Source: Bimuria novae-zelandiae CBS 107.79 (taxonomy: Eukaryota; Ascomycota; Dothideomycetes; Pleosporales; Didymosphaeriaceae). Taken from it: a stretch of DNA of 64,000 nt. Under the pieces are notes generated by a model. It did no database searches, had not been told where the DNA came from, and saw only the letters and a program-made list of their open reading frames with translations. The stretch lies in contig ML976670.1 of NCBI GenBank assembly GCA_010015655.1, forward strand, positions 24,182-88,181, in the 5' to 3' direction. The position numbers and the translations under genes are program-made. Below are positions 32,542 to 44,143 of this stretch, one piece after another; positions within the stretch are counted from its first letter, which is position 1; every line of letters starts with the position of its first letter.

Positions 32542-35500
32542 CTACGCCTGCTCCTTAACCACCTCCTCGCATCTCCCACACAGCTCCTCCTCCACGCTCC
32601 TCTGATACCGCCAACACCTTGGACACTTCGCCCCCTTGGCCTCGTGCACAATCACCTTCCCACCCCAACCCTTCTCCTTGTCGATGCAAAAAGGCTCTTC
32701 TTCCGAAAACGCCCACTTTGCGTCCAGCGAAGCCGCGTCCGCGGCGGATACGATGTTGACATCGCTGATGACTAGCACGCCCGCCAGCTCTTCGAGCTGT
32801 GCGGAGGTCAGAGTCTGCTGCCCCTCACTGGATTTTGTGTACGCCAACATCGCCGCCGACAACAAGGGAGACAGATAATCATCCGGCGCGCACACGACCG
32901 TGACGCCGCACTCGAGGCTGCCGCCGATTTTCTTAGCCGCGCGGAGGCGCTCCTGCGCCGCCTTGACGGCCGAGCTAACCGTGTCGATGCGCGTCTGCAC
33001 GGTGCTCAGGAACGTCTGGGTGCCCGTGTCGGCGCGCGGGAGCGGGTTCCACATCGTGCGCGCGGGATGCGCAACGTGGGTGCTGTGGGGGCGCCCCCTA
33101 CCGAAGAAGCAGTCCAGCTCTTGTTTAATACGAGCGATTCCGCTGTGGATTTCCAGTAGGTCGGCCTTGAGCTTCCGCAACTCGACAGACTGGATGAGAG
33201 TGGAGTCAGGCTCAGTGTTGGGCGTGCCGGTGATGTACTCATCCGTACTCCCCTCCTTCAAGTGCGCGGGGACGTGGTCCCAGACTTCTTCGACGAGGAG
33301 CGGACACACGGGGGTCAACATCTGGAGGAGCTCGTAGAAGACGAGACCGAGCACTTTCTGCACGTCCTGGCAGTCGGCTTTGCGGCCCGTGTAGATGCGG
33401 TCTTTGAGTGTCTCGAAGTAGAAGGCCGAGAGGTCGTTGGTAATGTACTTGTTGAGCGTGGCGATGCCTTTGAAGAACTCGTAGTTGTCGTAGTGGTTGT
33501 GGACTTCGTGGGATACTTGTGCGAGGCGGGAGAGAGCGAGCTCGTCGGCGAGGTTGGGCAGGGGCGTGGCAGGGGCGGACGTGTCCCTCTTGCCTGCGAT
33601 TTCGTGACGGAGTTCGTGGAAAGAGGTGTATGTTGGGGGGCAGGAAGGCAGGGATAGGACGCCGAGGAGCCACTTGAAGGTTACGCGGTACTTATGCAGG
33701 GCTTGGTTGACGGACATGAGGACGGGCTGTCCGATGCTAACGTCGCGCGTGTAGTCGCTGCTCGCGACCCAGAGCCTGAGCGCATCCGGTCCCATGACAT
33801 CGTAAGTTGGAGAAGCGTCCTTTGGCTCGGCTTGCTTTGCACCTTTCTGCTTCTTACGCTTGACAGGTGGCAGCAGTTCCCCGGACATGATCTGGGAAGG
33901 TGCGATGACGTTCCCCAGACTCTTGCTCATTTTCCGACCAGCTGAGTCGAGCGTGAAGCCGTGCGTGATGAGTGTATTGTATGGAGGCTTGATGGACACG
34001 CTTTCTTTATCAAAGGACTGGGTAGCTACATGAGTAAGAAGAGACGATTGAAACCATCCTCGATGCTGGTCGGTGCCTTCTAGATAAACATCAGCAAGAA
34101 CTCTGTTCACGGTGCCATCAGCCGATGGAGGGCTTTCTAGAGACCGCTCAGGCAGCATAGTCCATGTGGTGCCGCTGTCGAACCACACATCCATGGTGTC
34201 TCTCCCGCGCACGTATTTACCACTGAGGTGTTGAGGCTTCCAGGCTGGATCGTCTTGAGCGTCAGTCCACCAAGCGTTGATACCGCGCTCCTTGATCACA
34301 TCAATGATGTGCTGGACGGTTTCGGCATCCATAGCCGCCTCTAGTTGACCATCTTCGAGAACTTTGTAAAGCGCGGGAATAGGCACGCCCCAAGCACGTT
34401 GCCGAGAGATGCACCACTGACTTCGTCCCTGGATGAAGCTTTCTAGGCGGGAACGTCCAGTTTCAGGCATGAAATTTACATGTTCAATAGCCTTCATGGC
34501 AGCGCTCTTGAGGTTGTCAACGTTTGCAAACCACTGCGCGGTTGCTCGCACAATGACAGGCTGCTTCGTTCTCCAGTCAATCGGATATTTGTGATGATAC
34601 TTGTGCTTCGCTCTCAACAGGTCATGCTTGTCCAGGTAATCCAAGATGGCATTGCTGCCAGATTTTTCCGGGTCAGACACAGCTAGGCCCTCAAGAAGCT
34701 CAGGCTGTTCTGGGAACGCGTCTCTGGTGAATGTGCCAGCATCATCAATAGGAGCAAATGCTTCAATACCAAGAGGGGCGCAGACGTGGTAGTCATCCAT
34801 GCCGTGTCCAGGAGCCATATGCACAAGTCCGGTTCCAGAAGAGTCAGTGACAAAGTCTGCAAGAAGAATTGGTTGGCGACCGTTCTGCTTCTGGAAAGGG
34901 TTTTGGTACGTGAGCTGCCCAGCTAGATCGGATCCACGTAGTCCAGACGAAACGACGGTCAGGTCCCGGCCCAACATCTTCTGGTATTCCTCCACCCGAG
35001 ATGCCGCGATGATGACCAGTTCATCATTTTTTGCAGGATCCCGAATAATACAATATTCCATATCCTTGTGCACGGCGATCGCTTTGTTCGCAGGCAGCGT
35101 CCACGGCGTCGTTGTCCAGATGACCACATTGAGCGGCTTGGAGAATTTGGCAAGCGCACCCTCCATTGAATCCGTCTTCACCAGGACTGGAAAACGCACA
35201 AAGGCTGCCAACGATTCAAAATTCTCGTCATACTCCAGCTCCGCCTCGGCAAGCGCCGTCCGCGACGAAGGCGACCAGTGCACAGGCTTGAACTGGCGAT
35301 AGATCACCCCCTTCTCAAACATTTTCTTGAACACGTGCAACTGGCGAATCTCAAAGTCCTTGTCCATGGTCTTATATGCGTTGTCCCAGTCCGCCATGAC
35401 GGCCCACTCCTTGAAGCCCTCCTTCTGCTCCTCCACGGTGGTAGTGGCCAGCTCCCGCGCCGCCTCCCGCACGCTCACCGGATCCGTCTGCGCTAGGTCC

Positions 35501-35922
35501 TTCTGCTGCGCCTGCAACGCCTTCATCTCGATGGGCAGCCCATGACAGTCCCACCCGGGGATGTAGCTCACCCTTCTGCCCTCCGAGACGCGGAAGCGGC
35601 AGATCAGGTCCTTTGTGATTTTGTTCAGCGCATGGCCAATGTGCAGCGGGCCGTTTGCGTAGGGCGGTCCATCATGCAGCGTAAAGTCTTTTGGGTAAGA
35701 GCCCGCAGTGTCGCGTTCCAAGGGTCTGCTCTGCTGCCAGGCGTAGAACTCATCGGTGCATCGGCGGAGGTATTCGGGCTTGGAGGCGGGCAACGGGCGC
35801 GGCGGGAAGCTCGATTTGGGCAGGCGTAGTGTGGACGACCATGATGCGCGTAGAAATCGCGTCGGAGCTACCATTGCAGCATCCTGGGCCGGGTTGTCGT
35901 CTGCGTTAATGGCTGGAGACAT
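32542..35922 (-). CDS. ism1: Isoleucyl-tRNA synthetase, mitochondrial
   Basis: Class I aminoacyl-tRNA synthetase charging mitochondrial tRNA-Ile. Single exon. I take the ATG at 35922 (1126 residues); a second in-frame ATG at 35874 starts MVAPTRFLRASWSSTLRLPK, a very good mitochondrial presequence, so either start could be used. Domains in order: catalytic HIGH motif in ANGPLHIGHALNK (about residue 94); editing (CP1) region with TTPWTLPANKA and GTGLVHMAPGHG; WFANVDNL and DVWFDSGTTW; KMSKS loop in AGRKMSKSLGNV; anticodon-binding helical domain; and a C-terminal Cys4 zinc motif CPRCWRYQRSVEEELCGRC, as in the bacterial-type enzyme. Length is somewhat above the usual ~1000 because of the presequence and a Lys-rich loop after KMSKS. 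Intact. Confidence 0.95.
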   Translation of the reverse strand: MSPAINADDNPAQDAAMVAPTRFLRASWSSTLRLPKSSFPPRPLPASKPEYLRRCTDEFYAWQQSRPLERDTAGSYPKDFTLHDGPPYANGPLHIGHALNKITKDLICRFRVSEGRRVSYIPGWDCHGLPIEMKALQAQQKDLAQTDPVSVREAARELATTTVEEQKEGFKEWAVMADWDNAYKTMDKDFEIRQLHVFKKMFEKGVIYRQFKPVHWSPSSRTALAEAELEYDENFESLAAFVRFPVLVKTDSMEGALAKFSKPLNVVIWTTTPWTLPANKAIAVHKDMEYCIIRDPAKNDELVIIAASRVEEYQKMLGRDLTVVSSGLRGSDLAGQLTYQNPFQKQNGRQPILLADFVTDSSGTGLVHMAPGHGMDDYHVCAPLGIEAFAPIDDAGTFTRDAFPEQPELLEGLAVSDPEKSGSNAILDYLDKHDLLRAKHKYHHKYPIDWRTKQPVIVRATAQWFANVDNLKSAAMKAIEHVNFMPETGRSRLESFIQGRSQWCISRQRAWGVPIPALYKVLEDGQLEAAMDAETVQHIIDVIKERGINAWWTDAQDDPAWKPQHLSGKYVRGRDTMDVWFDSGTTWTMLPERSLESPPSADGTVNRVLADVYLEGTDQHRGWFQSSLLTHVATQSFDKESVSIKPPYNTLITHGFTLDSAGRKMSKSLGNVIAPSQIMSGELLPPVKRKKQKGAKQAEPKDASPTYDVMGPDALRLWVASSDYTRDVSIGQPVLMSVNQALHKYRVTFKWLLGVLSLPSCPPTYTSFHELRHEIAGKRDTSAPATPLPNLADELALSRLAQVSHEVHNHYDNYEFFKGIATLNKYITNDLSAFYFETLKDRIYTGRKADCQDVQKVLGLVFYELLQMLTPVCPLLVEEVWDHVPAHLKEGSTDEYITGTPNTEPDSTLIQSVELRKLKADLLEIHSGIARIKQELDCFFGRGRPHSTHVAHPARTMWNPLPRADTGTQTFLSTVQTRIDTVSSAVKAAQERLRAAKKIGGSLECGVTVVCAPDDYLSPLLSAAMLAYTKSSEGQQTLTSAQLEELAGVLVISDVNIVSAADAASLDAKWAFSEEEPFCIDKEKGWGGKVIVHEAKGAKCPRCWRYQRSVEEELCGRCEEVVKEQA

Positions 35923-36288
35923 TTTTTGGAGCTCCAGCTTCCTCGGCAATCATCCGGAGATTCTTCGGCCAAAATTTATCTCGTCAACTCGATCTCACTC
36001 AAACAAGTTGTTACTGTTAAAGCAGTAGTGTATATCGTGCGCAAGAAAAAGTTGGTGTAATGAAAATGATGAGTGTTGTATTCAAGACCACATCGTCAGT
36101 GTGAGTTACCCTGGCAGTATGGACGGCGTTGACTCATGATCCACCCATGGGTCGAGGTATCTCATTTGACCCAACCGTGACCCAGCTGCGCCTTGTGCAA
36201 TGCATTACCAAGCAAACCCTCTATTCCAAGCGCAAAGAATGACAAAAATACTCCGAAAGTAACCAGCAAAAGCCGAACAGTTGACTTC
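35923..36288. other. Intergenic region, tandem minus-strand genes
   Basis: Holds the promoter and leader of the synthetase gene and the 3' flank of the next minus-strand gene. No other feature seen. Confidence 0.45.
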
Positions 36289-37875
36289 TCAATACACCGT
36301 GAGAGTACTCACGGCTCCGTTCTTCAGAACCTCGAACACCATACCTGGAAAACCAAAGATCTCGACATTACCGACATCGTCAGCACCATCTATCATGCCG
36401 GAACCTGCGTTCACAAACTTGCTCTTCTTGGTCGAGCTATCCTCCCAGCCACCCAGAAGTTCGACGCTGCTGCCTGGACTATCACCCCAACCCCTATTCA
36501 GAGCCATACCGCGTTGCTGCAAGCGTTGTTCCTCATCAGTCGCATAGTGAGCCTTGAAAGCCTCTTTTAGTTCGCTTGATATATCGGCAAAGACCATCTC
36601 GGAGTTGAGTGCTTCTTTCTGGTGCTTCGAAGGAACGTGGTCGAGAGTCCATCGGCTCCGCCGGTGACGATTGAACTGGTAAGAGCCAGGGACGTTACCA
36701 TGGAAAATGACCTTTGTAGCTGTGAGGTGATTCAATGGTTGCGCACTGAGCTCGCCATCTTCCCGAGACTCTGGTGTGTTGCTGCCGGATGTTGGCGAAG
36801 GCGGGGATATTTGCGTCGGTTGCGATATCAGGATGTCGAAGCCATGGTGGTAGTAATTGTAGAAGTGCTCGGCAGCGACAACTTCGCGCTCCTGCGCCTC
36901 GAGTGCGGCTTCATCATCATCATCATCCTCCCAATCGTCATCGTGATCCGTATCGATTGCAGAACCGTGGTATGAGCCGTGCATATCGTCAGTTGGCAAT
37001 CTTCCACCGGAGTGATCAGATACGTCGCTTGTTCTCCGATCTTTGTGGATCGATAGTCGGTGATCGTGTTTCCTATAGATGGAATCTGGCGCACCTAACT
37101 CCATAATAAGATCCTGTGGGGTGGTCTCACTAAGGATGATCCAGAAAGAAGGGCTTGAGCGCCTCACAAGCTCAATCCGCCCTTCTCCGTGTACTTTGAC
37201 CAGCTCGATTTCATCGGGGCCTCCTTCTTTTCCTTTCCCTGACAACGAAAGGGATCGAGGGTTTGGCGGAGCGGCCGTGAACAGAGTTCCCCGCGCTTTC
37301 TGCCATGAATCGCCATCGAACACTGCCATAGATGACGCTGGACCAGTCGCAGTAGATGACAGCAAGGATATGAAATCTTTCTTTGGTGAATATGCAGCGT
37401 GTTGTACGGGAAAGTTGAAAGCGACACCAGGGTAGGAGAGATTGTATGTGCCTCTTGCATTCGCACCATCTGACTTTGGTGGGAAGTATTCTCCTCCGTA
37501 CGTTGGTCCCAGCAACTTATCGTATATGTGCCTAAACCTGGGCCCAGAAGGTCCCGTCGACAACCCTCCATGGGATTCTATTGGCTTGAAGACTTCCACG
37601 TCCTTGTATACCAGCTTCGCTCTCGTAAAGTCAAGCACTTCGATCAATCGTAATCGCTGGTCGGGTCCATCGAACTGTAACCGTAGACCGTTGTCGGGCA
37701 GCACGACGTGGACGGGAGACTTGAGGGGTCGCGCGTCGTCGTGGTAAAGCTCGAAACGAGGGAACGCTCGAACTTCGGCCTTTATCGTGGTGAGTATCTC
37801 GTGAAGAGAGCAGCCCAGTGTCATGAAGCCGATGCTTCTGCCAGGAACCAGCTGCATCGCGCCATCCTCCATCAT
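36289..37875 (-). CDS. UPF0183 (PHAF1/C16orf70-like) family protein
   Basis: 528 residues, single exon, ATG at 37875. The N-terminus MQLVPGRSIGFMTLGCSLHE followed by LRLQFDGPDQRLRLIEVLDF matches the UPF0183 family, whose human member PHAF1 (C16orf70) is linked to phagophore association in autophagy. Further family blocks include VEVFKPIESHGGLSTGPSGP with GPTYGGEYFP, and PGVAFNFPVQ. The middle has fungal-specific insertions: an acidic tract (DHDDDWEDDDDDEAALEAQE, about residues 305-325) and Ser/Pro-rich low-complexity sequence. The C-terminal part (KVIFHGNVPGSYQFNRHRRS) returns to a conserved fold. No signal peptide or membrane segment. It is divergent to the kinesin gene. Function in fungi is inferred only from the family. 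Confidence 0.85.
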   Translation of the reverse strand: MMEDGAMQLVPGRSIGFMTLGCSLHEILTTIKAEVRAFPRFELYHDDARPLKSPVHVVLPDNGLRLQFDGPDQRLRLIEVLDFTRAKLVYKDVEVFKPIESHGGLSTGPSGPRFRHIYDKLLGPTYGGEYFPPKSDGANARGTYNLSYPGVAFNFPVQHAAYSPKKDFISLLSSTATGPASSMAVFDGDSWQKARGTLFTAAPPNPRSLSLSGKGKEGGPDEIELVKVHGEGRIELVRRSSPSFWIILSETTPQDLIMELGAPDSIYRKHDHRLSIHKDRRTSDVSDHSGGRLPTDDMHGSYHGSAIDTDHDDDWEDDDDDEAALEAQEREVVAAEHFYNYYHHGFDILISQPTQISPPSPTSGSNTPESREDGELSAQPLNHLTATKVIFHGNVPGSYQFNRHRRSRWTLDHVPSKHQKEALNSEMVFADISSELKEAFKAHYATDEEQRLQQRGMALNRGWGDSPGSSVELLGGWEDSSTKKSKFVNAGSGMIDGADDVGNVEIFGFPGMVFEVLKNGAVSTLTVY

Positions 37876-38531
37876 GGGAGGCGCGATCCGTCCTTTCTTA
37901 TAGAACTATACAATAAAGCGCTCTCGTCGACTGAGCTATAGAGAGGTATATGAAATTCGAAAGCTCGTTCGCGGCAGGTAGGCGCTGCTGCGAGCGAAAG
38001 TGACGTGAGGCTCGAACCTCTGAACCTTGCGACTACACCACGTGCTCTGTCCACGCGGCTGGCGTTGGAGGAGGAGCGAGGCAACAGCTTTGATATGCAG
38101 GAAGCACCAGCGAAGGAAGTTCGCAACAGCGGTAGAAGCTTGGAAATGTACTCGGCAGACGTTCGTCTCCTTCGGCGCAAGGGTGGGTGTGCTTGAAGAT
38201 GGAGGGGCGGTGGGGTGGTGGGGTCGCAACTGCAGTGTACGTGAAGAGGAGCAGGCATACAATCAATGCAGTCAAGGCGCCGGAGAAGATGCGAACCGTC
38301 TCTTGCAGCACTTTGGATAATATGAATAACGCAAGTCTCGAAAGAAGCACACGCTGTTCTTTGAAAGGTGTTGAGTTCGTTCCGGATCCAGTTCCGCGCG
38401 TTCGGAATCAAGGCGACCAGCTGCCGACTAGCGCGACCCACCGCATGTTTGTTTACCTGCCGAGCTCAGATCAACACCACGCATCCCATAGTCAACCACC
38501 AGTGCACGCACATTCGCACACACCACCAGCC
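37876..38531. promoter_or_regulatory. Divergent (bidirectional) promoter region
   Basis: 656 bases separate the start of the UPF0183 gene (-) from the start of the kinesin-5 gene (+), so both promoters must lie here. In-frame open sequence continues upstream of the kinesin ATG but is low-complexity and Pro/His/Thr-rich. No TATA box stands out. Confidence 0.5.
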
Positions 38532-41500
38532 ATGTCCGGACTCCCTCGGTCAGCGCCGCCGCCCACAAAGCGCACAACCACCTCAATGCGACCGCCAACC
38601 ACGCGACCGACCTCCAATCTCTCCCGCGGGCGCTCCGCAACACCTGCACTGACCGGCAGCGCATCACGAACCGAGTCTGTTGCATCTACGCGGACTGTGC
38701 GATCTTCGCCAAGCTCAGGCGTGAAGCGCAAAGCCCGCGACTTTGAAATGGAAGAGGAAACAAACATCAACGTTGTCGTCCGGTGTCGAGGCCGCAATGA
38801 CCGCGAAGTGAAGGAAAATTCCGGTGTCGTAGTCTCTACCAATGGCATCAAGGGAAGCACCGTGGACCTTTCCATGGGCCCTAGTGCACTCAGCAACAAG
38901 TCGTACCAGTTTGATAAAGTTTTCTCGCCCGCTGCCGACCAAAACATGGTCTTCGACGAGGTCGTGGCTCCCATACTTGACGAGGTATGTGAAGCAGTTT
39001 AAATATGATGGATATGTGTGGCTGATTATAAAAAGGTTCTCGGCGGCTTCAATTGCACAATCTTCGCGTACGGTCAGACCGGTACTGGCAAAACATACAC
39101 CATGACTGGCGACATTTCGAATATCCTTCCTCTTCCCGATGCAGCCGGCATCATTCCCCGCGTCCTTTACGACCTGTTCAGAAAGCTCGAAACCGAAGAG
39201 ACGGAAAACTCGGTCAAATGCTCCTTCATCGAACTGTACAACGAGGAGCTGCGGGATCTGCTGTCGAACGACGACACGGTGAAGCTCAAGATTTTTGATG
39301 ACAACAGCAAGAAGGGACACAGCACGACTTTGGTGCAAGGAATGGAGGAATGCCATCTGAAGTCGGCTGCGCAAGGCATCAAGCTTCTCTCCGACGGGAC
39401 CAACAAGCGACAAGTAGCAGCAACGAAGTGCAATGACCTCAGTTCGCGAAGCCACACTGTCTTCACAATTACCGTATACATGAAACGAGTGTCTGAAGAT
39501 GGCATCGAGTACCTGAGCGCCGGAAAGCTCAACCTCGTCGATCTTGCTGGAAGCGAGAACATCCAGCGCAGCGGAGCAGAAAACAAGCGTGCTGCTGAAG
39601 CAGGTCTCATCAACAAGAGCTTGCTCACTCTCGGTCGCGTTATCAACGCTCTCGTAGAGCGCAGCTCACATATTCCATACCGAGAATCCAAGCTGACCCG
39701 TCTGCTGCAAGACTCTTTGGGTGGGCGAACGAAGACATGCATTATTGCCACTCTATCACCTGCGAAGAGCAACTTGGAGGAGACCATTTCAACCCTTGAT
39801 TACGCTTTCCGTGCAAAGAACATTCGGAACAAACCTCAGGTCAACCAACTTCTGTCCAAGAAAACTCTCCTCAAAGAGTTCACCGCTGAGATCGAAAAGT
39901 TGAAGAGCGAGCTGATCGCGACACGGCAACGCAATGGTGTCTACCTCACGCAGGAGAACTATGAAGAGATCACCACCATCAGCGAGTCACGACGGATCCT
40001 GAGCGAGGAACAACGCGACAAGATTGAAACGATGGAGGCTAACCTCCGTAACAAGGTGGAGGAGCTCTTCAGCCTGACGACGAACTTCCAGAATCTCAAG
40101 AAGGACAACGAGCAGACCAGGCTCACCTTGGAGGGTACTAAGGGCATTCTTGAGAAGACCGAGGCCGTCTTGGACCTGACCCGAAAGAATCTTGTTGAAG
40201 AGACTGAACTGCGAAAAGCTCACGCCAAGACGGAGAACGAACTTGCTGAGATTGGCCACGATATGATCTCTACCCTCGGAAGAACGACGCACGACATCGA
40301 TGCACTGAGGGCTAAGATACGCCGAAGGTCGGATCTACAATCTCAGAACAGACAACATTGGGCCTCTTCGCAAAGCCAGGTGGTAGATACGACACAGCTC
40401 GTGGAGGACCGGATAGCGCAGTTCCGCAGCCAGCAAGAACAAATGATGGAGGGTTTGTCCACGAGGATGCAAGCTTTCGTGAATGATGAGCTTGACCAGC
40501 TTGCTGCCTCCCAGACGTTCTTGCAAGAGAAGATAAAAGATTTCGGTACATCTGAAAAGGAGGTCAACGATCAGACCGCTAAAGCCCGCGACGATATGAA
40601 CGAAGTTCTGGCAGAAATTGGCACGTTGCGCGAGGATGTGAAAGAGAAGGTTGGCGCCGGTCTCAATGAGCTATCCGCTGCGGCCGAGAAGATTTCTGCG
40701 AGTATTATCACAGAGCTGGATAAGTTTCAAACTGAGGTAAGCCGTTACTTCGGTTATGGTGTGATCATCGCTAACAAGCACAGCTTCATGCATCTTACGC
40801 ATCGCTCGGTAAAGAGTTCAAGAACGCATTCGTCGATCTGACCAAATCCCTCAACGAGCAACAAGCGGAGAACGAACGGCTGCATCAACAGGTTTTGACA
40901 GCAAATGCTTCACTCGTGCAAGCCAATAAATCATCCCAAGGTCGCCTTATTCAGATCGTCGACGAGGAGAAGCAGAAGGCGGCAGAGGAGCGCCAGCAGC
41001 TACTCACGCAGCTTACCTCTCTCATTAACGCTAATGCAGAAGCGCAGGACAAGAGGCTGAATGAGAAGGTTCTCGGCGTGTGCGAAGATATGGGTGCAGC
41101 AAACGTTTCTTTTGAGACCCAACAAGCAGCTTACACTGAAGGTATGGGTGATTGGACCGATAAGTCCAAGAACATTCTCGCTGGTATCTCGAAATCGCAG
41201 GATGTCGTAAAGACCAAGATCAAGGGTGACTTCGCAACCGCGAACGAACATTCCAAGTCTCTTAAGGACACTACCACTTCTGTCCACGAGAGCACTGTCA
41301 AGATCGTCGAAGCTCAGATGGCACAGATGGACACACAACTACAGTCCTTGGACGAGATTATGACGCGTGTGCGCGAACAGAACAACGCTCATCACGCAGC
41401 TCACACGACATCGCTCAACGCAATGTCGTCGACAGTCCAATCTTCGTACTCGAGCATTGGAGAGCATCTTTCCACCTCGTTTACTCGTGTGCAAGGGCTA

Positions 41501-42163
41501 GAGTCCGACGTTTCCGCTCAGACGTCGGCTCTCAAGGAGACCCTGCCAGCTTTGGACCAGGATGCCAACATACGCGCACCTCTTCAGGACCTCCGCGATG
41601 CGATTGAGCACCAGAACTTGCTCGAATACAACCCCACAGGAGAGACCCCGCAGCGCGTCAACTACAGCATCCCCGAGAAGCTCCCACGGACCGAAGCCCA
41701 CGAAAGCCTCCTTTCTCGTCTCCGTGACCGTCCCATTTCTGGAGAAGCGCGTAGTCCCACCAAAGGCCTGGTTTTCAATGATGTCGCTTCCTCAGCATCC
41801 GATGATGTCTTCAGCTCTATTCCCAAACCCAACCTCGGCCGTTCCAACAGTGCCCACGCGCACACCATTAATGTCACCACGGGAACCTCTCTTCGCGAGC
41901 TAGACGTTAACGTCGTCGCCCAAGAGAGCCACACCCAACCTTTGCCAATCGTGTCGCACTCTGACACAATTGTAATGGCGGCTCCCCCGCTCAAGAAGCA
42001 GCGTGGCGAGGATAGTAAGTTGCCCATGAAGAAAATGACAAGGAAGACGGTGGGTGGGGAGGGTAAGGGCGACCGGGAGAACTTGACGATAACGAACTTT
42101 AGCTCCAGCATCGGACCAGGTTTCGCAAAGGGGAGAAAATTGAGGAGCCATGGAAGCCAGTAG
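38532..42163 (+). CDS. bimC: Kinesin-5 (BimC/Eg5/Cut7 type) motor protein
   Basis: Plus-end-directed homotetrameric kinesin that slides antiparallel spindle microtubules. Exons 38532-38984, 39036-40736 and 40784-42163 join in phase 0 (introns 51 and 47 nt, GTATGT and GTAAGC donors), giving 1177 residues, normal for the family. The N-terminal ~75 residues are basic and Pro/Ser/Thr-rich. The motor domain (about 80-430) has P-loop AYGQTGTGKTYT, switch I NDLSSRSHT and switch II LVDLAGSEN, plus a SYQFDKVF strand. The class-specific neck and long coiled coil follow. Near the C-terminus is the BimC box, TGETPQRVNYSIPEKLPRTE, with its TP Cdk1 site. Start chosen because MSGLPRS begins the typical short basic head; earlier in-frame ATGs give only low-complexity sequence. 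Confidence 0.95.
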
Positions 42164-42831
42164 GGCAGTTGCGACTTGGAAACTGTCTGTATATTGTGCA
42201 TTAGTCTGGAGTTCATGATCAACATGGGTACATTCTGGATATAGTGGAGTTTTAAAAGGCTTGCTTGCGTAGCTACGCACCGCGTCGGTCTCCTTTAGTT
42301 GCTCGGAATCTGAGCGCGTAATCGATCCTTTCCTTCCCTTTGTCCCACATGTACTTGTACTTCCTGCCTAAAGTAAGTTTACACGTTTATTTACACCTTC
42401 TTTCGCTTGCTCTACTAGGAGCGTTCTTTTGCCGTTCTGCTTCACTTATTTTCCCTCTGGTTTCCATCTTGGCTCCTGCCCCCCCGCTTTTGACCCGAGT
42501 CAGCAATCGCAGGCCTAACGCCCTCTAATAACGCCCTGGGACCAAAATCGACTGATCGAGTGCCCGAACAAGGCTATAGCTTCAGTTTTGTCCAATAAAA
42601 CAATTTACGGGGCACCGGTGCCTACGCAGTTGCTAGATCAACACCTGAAGGAAGGATTGATTATGCGCGGTGGGTCTCGTGCGGTAGGCAGTGCTGCCTT
42701 ATAAAACGCATCCCTCGACCCTGCAAAGTCCATGCCGTCGCAAGCGATCCTGATACCCATCTTGCTTCTCTTACCACCTTGACTTGATTCCCTTCGAATA
42801 AACCTAGCGACGCTAAAACCTATACTCAGCA
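42164..42831. other. Intergenic region
   Basis: Downstream of the kinesin gene. Pyrimidine-rich stretches (42300-42500) but no supported gene. The last ~150 bases should be the promoter of the decayed gene starting at 42832. Confidence 0.4.
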
Positions 42832-44106
42832 ATGTCTTCAGAACAATCCTGGCACATTTCCTTCATCGAAAAATACAACGCTCCTAGCTCAGATCCGCGT
42901 TGAACGTGGTGTACCTGCAGCGAATGACAGATGACGAGCGGCAGCAGGTTGAGCAAGCACTTAATAACATCGACCAAGAGGCCATCAAGCAGTTAAACAT
43001 CCCTCACGTCTCGGCCCCTCGTGAGCTTCGATTCAAGAGATGGATTAGAGATCACCCTGCTTCGTCTGCCGTTATTTTGGAGATTGCGAAGGATGCCTAT
43101 TCCAAGCGATATGAAAGCGATGGGAGCTATAGCAGCGTCATTTTCGTGGACTCTCGCTGGAAGCAGGGCAGCATGATCGTGGCGCACTGGCATCGAGATG
43201 GGGAGAGCGAACAGACAAAGCTGTCTGCTGCATTGGTGCCCGTGGGAGTCGCCAATGTCTTGCTCACGGCCTGCGATCAACAAGATGACATGACATTATC
43301 TCATGCTTTGGGAGACGATGCGTTTCAGAAAGCGCAGGTAGACCTCTACAAAGACCTGCCTTCTGATGGGCGAGCCGACACTTCGAAAGGGCCCTCTGAA
43401 CTTCCGTGACCTTCTCACTTACCAGAGTCTCTCAATCTCGACAAGTCCTGCCCATTCATCATCTCTGTACGGCACCTAGACGATACCACGATGCAGCAGC
43501 TGAAGAAGGACATCAACAGCGGCTTGGACGCAGGCGAACAAGATGTTAAGATTTACAACTGGGAAGGCCCCGAACCAACCAACAGACTCATCATCCGGGA
43601 CATCTACAATAAAATACAATGCCAACCCTCCGAGGCAGACCAAAATATGACTGCCTTCTTCATTGACTATATGCTCGAAGAAGTATAAGAAGGCTTACCA
43701 CGGATCCTGTTTGTATCCAGGATCCCCCGAGACTCTGGACGCGGCGTTCAACTCTACCCCGTTCACACACCTGCCTTCCTATCCGCATGGCAGAAAGCCA
43801 CCCAAGGCGAAGCCTTCAATGAAGACACGTCACTCGTGGACATCTGGAAACAAGAATACGTCGACTATCTCAACACCGCAATGGCTGGTAAGCCTCACAT
43901 CCCTCCACTGCACCACATGTGCACGCTTGAATTCATCCACCCTATCATCGGAACCAGGATGGCGGTGTGCGCAAATTTTGCACTGCTATAGTGCTGTTTC
44001 CCCAGACATTGTACGGATTTCATCTCTTACTTACGCGACCGGAAGGCTCTACCAAGATTGCATACGCACAAAACTGCACTGTCCTTGGCGATCGAATTTT
44101 AGTTGG
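42832..44106 (+). pseudogene. Decayed host gene, 5' part (interrupted by transposons in an intron)
   Basis: Not recognised, but clearly once coding. ATG at 42832 opens SSEQSWHISFIEKYNAPSSD and hits TGA at ~42901, where a one-base shift restores a 169-codon stretch (VVYLQRMTDDERQQVEQALN onward). In that frame a TGA at 43407 and a TAA at 43686 interrupt otherwise continuous sequence (LDKSCPFIISVRHLDDTTMQ; then GLPRILFVSRIPRDSGRGV). Another frame change or misplaced intron occurs around 43890-43960. A last exon includes FCTAIVLFPQTLYGFHLLL and ends at a GTGAGT donor at 44107. The CGA/CAA-type stops fit C-to-T change leaking from the adjacent RIP block. The next exon appears to be at 53917 beyond the transposon block. 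Confidence 0.7.
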
Positions 44107-44143
44107 GTGAGTAATGGCTGACGAGCATGGCGAAACGGCATTA

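Noticed and set aside
40312..42280. Several minus-strand frames opposite the kinesin
   Set aside because: Shadows of a well-supported coding gene.
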